Source of the DNA: Macrothele yani
Taxonomy: Eukaryota > Arthropoda > Arachnida > Araneae > Macrothelidae
NCBI GenBank assembly: GCA_039090855.1
Contig: CM076997.1
Coordinates: 169,352,709-169,416,708, forward strand
Length of the DNA: 64,000 bases
Direction: 5' to 3'
The notes under the pieces were generated by a model. It saw only the letters and a list, made by a program, of their open reading frames with translations, did not search any database and was not told the DNA's origin. This document shows positions 57,421-64,000 of the stretch, piece by piece. A program made the position numbers and the translations under genes. Positions within the stretch are counted from its first letter, which is position 1. The number at the start of each line of letters is the position of its first letter.

Positions 57421-57931
57421 CAGTTAACAGTTATTCCGTGTTCCTGATAACATTACAAAATAGGCAAATGTTTTGTAACGTACCGAGCTCAGCAACAATT
57501 TCAACCACTTGTCACCAATGTACACTGGTGCGCAAAAATTAAGGACAAAGAGGAAGAATTAGCATAACAGCGGAACGAGCAGGCAGAACGAATCGAAAGA
57601 CCACCCAGGAGATAGACTAGGATCCGGTACGGTAGGGCATGCGCATATATGCAGCATGACGCGGGGGGAGGGGAGTGTTGGAAGGGTATAAAGCACACGG
57701 GCGGTGTACGCTCACCAATTCGGTGAAAGCTATTGCACGGTGTACATCGGTTTGAACAACGTCGAGTTGCTGCCACCGTGTGATATGAACAACAAGCAAT
57801 ACAGTAGACGACATTTGGATGACTTTAGACACTATAATTCGTGCATGAATACTAGTATTAAAAGAAATCCGTCTTGTTGCACGATGATATTTATTCAGTT
57901 AAAAAACGAAATCTATATACAGTTTAAAAGA

Positions 57932-57976
57932 CACATGAGCACTTTTGGTGTCACATTGACACCTTCATCAGATGTG
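57932..57976 (-). ncRNA. Hammerhead ribozyme of PLE family 1, 3' copy, core mutation
   Basis: Minus strand: CACAT, CTGATGA, helix II GGTGTCA-ATG-TGACACC, then AAAA where the other two copies have GAAA, then GTGCTC and ATGTG. The invariant G12 is A (position 57946 is T where C is expected), which should abolish cleavage. Confidence 0.75.
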
Positions 57977-58098
57977 ATTTCACCATGTGGTTACATGCTG
58001 GTCTTAAGTACGTGGAGTAGATGCATCATGGGAAAGTTAATGTCACATGATATACCAGATAACAAGACAATAAAAAAAGCATAATTAGCCAATGAAGA

Positions 58099-60544
58099 TC
58101 ATTTAACAGAAACAATTGCTATTGTGCTGTCCTTCCCAACAAGATTGCTCCAAGGTTCAGGTAAAACATAAGGATAATAGTCATTACAGCAACGTGTATT
58201 ATAAGCCGAAATATAGAGGCTTTCTGTAAATAACAAGGAATAAACAGAGTTAGGTGTGTTTATGATCTTAGCGTTGTCCCAGTCTGGGATGGAATTTCCA
58301 GCACTTATGGTTCTTGCAAAAGAGGTGCTTTGGTGATTCATTTTTAGATCATATCTGTGCTCATTTAATCTCAAATCCAAATTTCTTTTGGTAGAACCCA
58401 CATAATGATTGTTTAGTTCACCAGAGATAGTGTCGAGCATAGGAATAACATACACACCCCATTTTTTTCCTTTGTCAATTTTGTCACGATCGTTGCGGAT
58501 AATGGTATATAGATTGCATGATCGTATTCCAAATTGTATTTTATGACGAGAACATATGTTGGTAAGGAGGTTTACAATATGTGGATTAAAATCAACAGAT
58601 CCAACATACGTTTTAGGCACTTGTTCACTAATTAAAGCAGTTGATATAGAAAACCGTACTTTATTGCGCACCCCCTTAACAACATTGTCCGGGTAACCAT
58701 GGTTTTTAGGGAGGGATGATATCCATTGTAGTTCTTGAGCTCTGGCAAAATGGCTAGAAGAATGTGAATATGCTCTTCTAAATAGGAAGTGCAGAGCAGA
58801 AATTTTATGCTGAAAAATGTGAGCAGAATTGTACGGAATTAGAGTGGGTGTGGAAGTAGGTTTTCGATAAACGGCAAAAGACAGGGAATTGTCAGAAGGG
58901 CTACGAGTAATTTGAAAATCAAGATAAGGTAAGACAAAATTATTTTCAAGTTCTATCGTGAGTTTTATGGAGGGGTATTGAGCGGACATAGCGTTGACAA
59001 ACTGATGTAACTGATTTACGGTATATGGCCAAATTACCAAGATGTCATCAACGTAACGGATACAGAGACTAGGTTTTTGTGGGAATTCTTGTATGGCTTT
59101 ATTTTCAATATCCTGTAGAAGAATTTCTGCTAAGACTGCGGATAAAGGTGAAACCATGGCTGTCCCGTCGGTTTGTTGGTAAAAAATGTTCTGAAATTTG
59201 AAAAATGAACGCTTTTTAATGAGATGAAGAGCATTCATTATGAAAGCAATATCATTGGCAGGAATGTCAGAATCAATGAGCAAAGCCTGAATCAACTGAA
59301 ATGTAGCTTCCATAGGTACATTCGTGTATAACGAAACTACATCTAGGGACGCCAAAAAATAGGAAGTTGGTAGTGGCTGAATTAACTTTAACCTATCAAT
59401 AGCTTGTGTGGTGCTCTTTATTGAGTAGGAAGAATTCACAGTAAATTTGGTGAAATAACTTGCCAAAGCTTTTTCCAAAGGTCGGGTGGGGGCAATGTAA
59501 CCTGATGCAAGAGGGAGAATAGGGTACCCTTCCTTGTGCAGTTTTAATCTACCAAATAAATCAGGCACATGGCAGCCGGGTGGTGGATTGAAGGCTTTTG
59601 AAAAGGAGTCCGGAGGAGCTGAAGAGTTCTTAAGGCGGCTTAAAGCACTAACAGTAGCCCTAGTGGGGTCTCGTTTCCACTATTACATGAGGGGCACTAG
59701 AAATGGCATTGAGCATTTTTTGAATATAATCACTTTGTTTTAAAATCACAACTTGACTAGTTTTATCAGCTAAAAGAATGGCAATATCTGGGTCCTTTTT
59801 CAGTTCAATCAGCTGCTGCATTTCCTCATGATGCTGGCATTCTTCGGTGGTTTTACACCGTCTTGGATTGTTTTTGTTAAGAGACCTTGCAATTTTCATT
59901 CTTGCGAAGTTTCTGTCTTCTATTGGAAGTGAATATAGAATTTTCTCAATTTGCGGAACTGTTTTGAATAAGTCCACTTTACGTTGATTAGGGTAAGCGA
60001 ACTTGTAACCTCGTTGCAAGGCTCTTAGTTGAATGGGATTCAGAACCTTATCACTAAGATTTCTGACTCCATTATGTGAATCAGAGTTATAGCTGTCATG
60101 GTCCAGTTCATGCAAATCCAATCCATTACCCACATCAGGTGATCCATGTAATGATCCTTGTTCAGAAAGGCCGATAGGATGTCTTGTTTGAAATCCAAAC
60201 AGCTTATGCGTTCTACTACGAACTTCAGAATTCACCAACAATCTTAGTTTTTTCACATGGGTGTTAAATAAAACCTTCATTTCATTTTCGATTATTGCTG
60301 TAATTATGAATAATGTACGGTCCAAAATAATTGTGTGTGAGGAATCAGCTAGGAATGAGTAACAGGTATAGCATTTCTTATTAAAGAAGCCAATACTACT
60401 GCGCTTACTTCTAATCTGTTGAAGTAGTCTCTTCCTTTCGGCAGTCCTTATAATCCTGGCGTCTCGTCTGGTAAATGGAGAATTGAAGATACGCAGATGT
60501 CGTGGAATGACATTTAAATCTCTGCAATTTAGTAAAAATGACAA
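58099..60544 (-). pseudogene. Penelope-like reverse transcriptase with GIY-YIG endonuclease, one frameshift
   Basis: The first part (60544-59660, 294 residues) has the basic N-terminal region and ends VIVETRPH. The second (59568-58099, 489 residues) starts within PDLFGRLKLHKEGYPILPL. Reading on from about 59675 in the other frame gives KRDPTRATVSALSRLKNSSAPP and then PDLFGRL, so a single-base shift near 59675 separates them. The second part has RT motif A (SLDVVSLYTNV, 74-84), YVDD (172-175), then the nuclease: GVY (371-373), YVGSTKR (389-395), LNEHRYDL (401-408) and a Glu in FTESLYI (449). It primes reverse transcription at nicked DNA in the nucleus. Otherwise uninterrupted. Confidence 0.9.
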
Positions 60545-60667
60545 ATGTGCCGATTCCCTTGAAAGTTGTCACCCGAAAACTTCTAAATAATTAATTGCAT
60601 AGCATGGCTCCACATGATGAATTTTGAAGAAGACTGTGATTCACAATAAAAAATGCGGAAGTATGAC

Positions 60668-61544
60668 GGTAGACACTATAATTCGTGCATTAATACTAGT
60701 ATTAAAAGAAATCCGTCTTGTTGCACGATGATATTTATTCAGTTAAAAAACGAAATCTATATACAGTTTAAAAGACACATGAGCACTTTCGGTGTCACAT
60801 TGACACCTTCATCAGATGTGATTTCACCATGTGGTTACATGCTATTCTTAAGTACGTGGAATAGATGCATCATGGGAAAGGTAATGTCCCATGATATACC
60901 AGATAACAAGACAATAAAAAAACATAATTAGCCAATGAAGATCATTTAACAGAAACAATTGCTATTGTGCTGTCCTTCCCAACAAGATTGCTCCAAGGTT
61001 CAGGTAAAACATAAGGATAATAGTCATTACAGCAACGTGTATTATAAGCCGAAATATAGAGGCTTTCTGTAAATAACAAGGAATAAACAGAGTTAGGTGT
61101 GTTTATGATCTTAGCGTTGTCCCAGTCTGGGATGGAATTTCCAGCACTTATGGTTCTTGCAAAAGAGGTGCTTTGGTGATTCATTTTTAGATCATATCTG
61201 TGTTCATTTAATCTCAAATCCAAATTTCTTTTGGTAGAACCCACATAATGATTATTTAGTTCACCAGAGATAGTGTCGAGCATAGGAATAACATACACAC
61301 CCCATTTTTTCCCTTTGTCAATTTTGTCACGATCGTTGCGGATAATGGTATATAGATTGCATGATCGTATTCCAAATTGTATTTTATGACGAGAACATAT
61401 GTTGGTAAGGAGGTTTACAATATGTGGATTAAAACCAACAGATCCAACATACTTTTTAGGCACTTGTTCACTAATTAAAGCAGTTGACATAGAAAACCGT
61501 ACTTTATTGTGCACCCCCTTAACAACATTGTCCGGGTAACCATG
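60668..61544 (-). repeat. Upstream partial copy (pseudo-LTR) of PLE family 1
   Basis: Matches 57822-58697 almost exactly. It contains the last 190 codons (61514-60942, including the whole GIY-YIG domain) and the 3' end with a hammerhead. Such tandem partial copies upstream of a full copy are usual for Penelope elements and are thought to supply the promoter. The start codon-like ATG at 61514 is internal to the RT-EN frame, so a free nuclease is not implied. Confidence 0.85.
60776..60820 (-). ncRNA. Hammerhead ribozyme of PLE family 1, in the pseudo-LTR, intact core
   Basis: Minus strand order: CACAT, CTGATGA, one unpaired A, helix II GGTGTCA-ATG-TGACACC, GAAA, minimal stem III in AGTGCT, cleavage C, closing ATGTG. 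All helices pair. It would cut the transcript just upstream of the full PLE copy, giving a defined 5' end. Confidence 0.75.
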
Positions 61545-61551
61545 GTGAAAT

Positions 61552-61596
61552 CACATCTGATGAAGGTGTCAATGTGACACCGAAAGTGCTCATGTG
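61552..61596 (+). ncRNA. Hammerhead ribozyme of PLE family 1, in the inverted cap, intact core
   Basis: Identical in layout to the copy at 60776-60820 but on the + strand: stem I at 61552-61556 and 61592-61596, CTGATGA at 61557-61563, GAAA at 61582-61585, predicted cleavage after C61591. Its orientation is opposite to the PLE body, so it would only be transcribed from the Tc1/host-gene strand. Confidence 0.7.
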
Positions 61597-62940
61597 TCTT
61601 TTAAACTGTATATAGATTTCGTTTTTTAACTGAATAAATATCATCGTGCAACAAGACGGATTTCTTTTAATACTACTACTGGATGACTTTAATCGAGGTC
61701 GCGTTATTGGGAAGTTGGAAGAAGGTCGAAGTGTGACTAGTGTGGCTGAGGAGTTCGGGATCGCTCACAGTATTGTTTCTTAAGCTTGGAGAGCATTTCA
61801 AACTACAGGAACAGCTGTCCGAGAGTTTATCAGTGGTCGTCCACGAGCAACCACGGCGGCGGACGACCGGTATATTGTCCTACAGGCGAGAAGAGACAGA
61901 CGGCAGACGGCGGGAGAAATCGCTAGGCACTTGCAACAGAGAACTGGACGTCTGTTATCGCGTTTTACCGTGGCCAGGAGGCTGCACAAACGTGGTCTAT
62001 TTGCACGACGACCAGTACGGTGTGTGCCATTAACGCCTGCTCATCGGAGACAGCGGTTTCTGTGGTGCCAGGAACACAAGAACTGGACACATCAGCAATG
62101 GGGTCGAGTTCCATTTACGGGTGAGAGCCGATTTAGTCTGACCAGCGATTCTAGACGTATACACATCTGGAGAGAGCAGGGAACACGCAATCACACCTCC
62201 AAAATCATCGAAAGGGACCGGTTTGGAGGTGGTGGAGTTCTCGTTTGGGGTGGTATCATGCTTGGTAGCCGTACTGACCTCCACATCTTCCAAGGTGGTT
62301 CAGTCACTGGTGTCCGCTGTTGTACCGAGGTTCTCCTGCCTCACGTGCGTCTGTTTAGAGGTGCTGTGGGTCCTGAGTTCCTCTTCATGGACGACAACGC
62401 TAAACCTCATCGTACAGTGACTGTCGCAGAGCTGTTGGAGAGTGAAGATATTCAACGCATGGTTTTGCCCGTAAGATCCCTGGACCTAAATCCAATCGAA
62501 CACGTGTGGGACCTTCTCGTGAGACGCTTGGCAGCACGTCATTAGCCGCCAGCAACGATTCCGCAGCTGCGATTGGCGCTACAAGAGGAATGGGCTGTGA
62601 TGCCTCAACAGCTTCTTGACAACCTCGTCCTCAGCCTGAACAGACGTTGTATATCCTGCAACACAGTCAGGGGTGATCATATCCCCTACTAAAGACTGGA
62701 TTTTTCTTGGCAGCCGCCTGTCACATGGACGTTTCTGTCTTCCGTCCAGTTGTGCTCGAAGCTATCTTTTCAATAAAGTGCCTTTGTATCCTTTGGATTC
62801 CTTGTTTGGACGGTTTTTCTCATTTGTTCCATATTCGTACATCTCGGGGATCTTATGGTATGATTTGAGTCGATGTGGAGCACTTCTGCACGACGTTACA
62901 TTCGAAAAACTGTCTCGTCCTTAATTTTTGCACGCCAGTG

Positions 62941-64000
62941 CATTACGCCCGCTTTTCTTTCACGGCGGCCGCCAATTTGACACTACACTCTTGAGGCGTT
63001 TTCATACAACTTAAATTAATTTTTACATCAGCCGAAGTAATCTGTACTCTAACCGCGAAGTGTTGCATGTTGTGAGCGAGCATCCACTTAAACTTAATTT
63101 TTGCGTAGTTAACCTAATTAACATCCACAAAGAAATGACCCATAAGGATTCGTGGCACAGAAATACACTTTAATTTAGAAACTCACATTTACAAAATTTA
63201 TGATGAAAAAAACATGACTTCAGTCAATACGACCAACTTCTTAATTTCTACTGGATCACAATGTTTAACGCTGAAACAGTTGTTAATTTAATGTTCTGTC
63301 ACAAGAAAATTTAGCAAGCTGCTGGATCAGTTCAAGCAATGAACATAGACAAAATAAAGAAGATACACTTACGGTTTCCGTCGATCAAGCAATCCCAAAA
63401 CATCACTAAAATGCGCACACCTTCAACAGCGCAATGTTCTCAGCTCTTCCAAAAATTCATCACGAACCATTCACATGTTTCGCACAGCGGTTTCACTCCT
63501 TTGGAGAACACACATAAAACAAAACACTAGGCACAGGGACGTCTTTCACTCGGTAAAGGTTTCTCACTACCGGCAACTTTTCTTTTCTTTGGATGGATTT
63601 CTGGCACTGCTGGGCACAACGTAACACGGATCTCCGTTCACGTGGAGGTTAGAAACAAGAGGGAGGCAACTCTCCAAACTCTTTATTTCGGTACTTCGCC
63701 ACGAATGATCTGGGAAAGCTAAGTAAGGAAGATTGACTAGCGTGGTCAGCAAACATTTCTCCTGGCCAAGATTTTGCGGGAACCTCCTTGTACACGAAGA
63801 CTCATGGTATCTCTTTACCGCTGGTTCGATTCTCTCTCCATTCGCTGTTTTCTTGACACGAGGACACTGCCAGCTTTCTTTCTCGTAGACTTGGGAAACA
63901 ACTGATTCTTTCCATGCTTCCGTTCATTTCAGCTCACACACCAGATATGTCTTTTCCTCCCATGCACACTAGGACACAAGAATATTAGGAGCACATCAAA
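62941..64000. other. Sequence without recognised gene
   Basis: No in-phase continuation of the host gene, no transposase and no RNA gene were found. The last 500 bases are less AT-rich and could belong to an LTR or a unique region; short open frames on both strands show no familiar motif. Confidence 0.4.

Larger units (their letters stand above)
57828..61679 (-). mobile_element. Penelope-like element (PLE) family 1, near complete, with 12-bp target duplication
   Basis: TGGATGACTTTA flanks it at 57816-57827 and 61680-61691. On the minus strand the order is: an inverted piece of 3' end (61545-about 61672), a partial copy comprising the last ~190 codons and 3' end (61544-60668), then a full copy (60667-57828) with coding region and 3' end. 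The partial copy and the last ~877 bp of the full copy form direct repeats (the pseudo-LTR of PLEs) with only a few differences. Three hammerhead motifs lie within. Nearly identical repeats and a clean duplication mark it as young. Confidence 0.9.
57785..62692 (+). pseudogene. Tc1 transposase interrupted after its first residues by a PLE
   Basis: The start MNNKQYSRRHLDDF (57785) is cut by the PLE and resumes at about 61681 as LDDFNRGRVIGKLEEGRS. The long open part (61931-62545) has WTHQQWGRVPFTGESRFSL, where the first catalytic Asp (usually WTDESRF) is Gly, then LFMDDNAKPHRTV with the second Asp and LDLNPIEHVWDLL with the catalytic Glu. A stop occurs near 61782 and another at 62542; the C-terminus continues as PQQLLDNLVLSLNRRC. 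The PLE insertion site is in the DNA-binding domain. Confidence 0.85.
57523..62940 (+). mobile_element. Tc1-like transposon split by a Penelope-like element
   Basis: Ends CACTGGTGCGCAAAAATTAA on the left and CACTGGCGTGCAAAAATTAA in reverse on the right. TA lies at 57521-57522; the right flank has CA instead, one change. Without the 3852-bp PLE and one 12-bp duplication the element is 1554 bp, normal for this kind of Tc1. Confidence 0.85.

Noticed and set aside
60942..61514. Free-standing GIY-YIG nuclease gene
   Set aside because: It is the 5'-truncated upstream copy of the PLE; its ATG is an internal Met-like codon of the same frame as the full-length protein.
63339..63530. Next exon of the host gene
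   Set aside because: The open frame has no phase-0 acceptor and no resemblance to the region expected to follow the DIECDVW strand.

Overview
This looks like a piece of an AT-rich, repeat-laden animal genome, most likely an arthropod or another invertebrate. It carries spliced exons with consensus GT/AG sites, several families of Tc1/mariner, Tigger, RTE and Penelope-like elements, tRNA-derived SINEs and long satellite arrays. I cannot name the species; a chelicerate is plausible because some transposase fragments resemble ones I associate with spiders, but that is a weak inference.

Host gene. I can support only one host gene, on the + strand, as five exons: 7796-8010, 14743-14892, 30109-30235, 45902-46062 and 53627-53722. 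Their intron phases fit in order (0, 0, 1, 0) and the reading frame stays open across all four junctions. The predicted protein is secreted-looking and cysteine-poor. Its pattern (a P-x-FP-x-x-FSVRMET start, then YYYNEKG, then LYVINKASGRC, then YKGQ..RDIECDVW) is that of a LolA-like / ependymin-like fold domain preceded by the tail of an earlier domain. Both ends of the gene lie outside what I can see, so nearly the whole window is intron sequence.

Layout. 0.9-7.6 kb: an old Tigger-like element holding nested MITE, Tc1, mariner, SINE and Tc/mariner insertions. 9.8-11.6 kb: a foldback-like element containing a tandem array and a small LTR element. 11.6-14.5 kb: two Tc1 relics, one carrying a MITE. 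14.9-18.1 kb: an almost intact antisense RTE-type LINE, 26 bp past an exon's splice donor. 18.4-19.6 and 52.3-53.5 kb: two copies of one Tc1 family. 24.9-26.1, 43.2-44.5 and 57.8-61.7 kb: three different Penelope-like elements (PLEs), each with hammerhead-ribozyme sequence and each capped by an inverted piece of its own 3' end. 41.2-45.5 kb: a retroelement ORF1 relic. 47.5-50.2 kb: a 76-bp satellite. 54.0-55.7 kb: a Tc/mariner element holding a palindromic LTR element. 57.5-62.9 kb: a Tc1 element split by the youngest PLE.

Most notable system. A miniature LTR retroelement (TRIM) family has ~180-bp LTRs that each contain a complete 72-nt tRNA-like sequence with A and B boxes. It has a tRNA-Lys-type primer-binding site, a purine tract and 4-bp target duplications. 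Two copies are normal direct-LTR copies (10722-11230 and 37138-37623). The third (54304-54685) is two LTRs in inverted orientation separated only by an 18-nt tRNA-Lys primer site, as if a reverse-transcription intermediate had snapped back on itself and been integrated.
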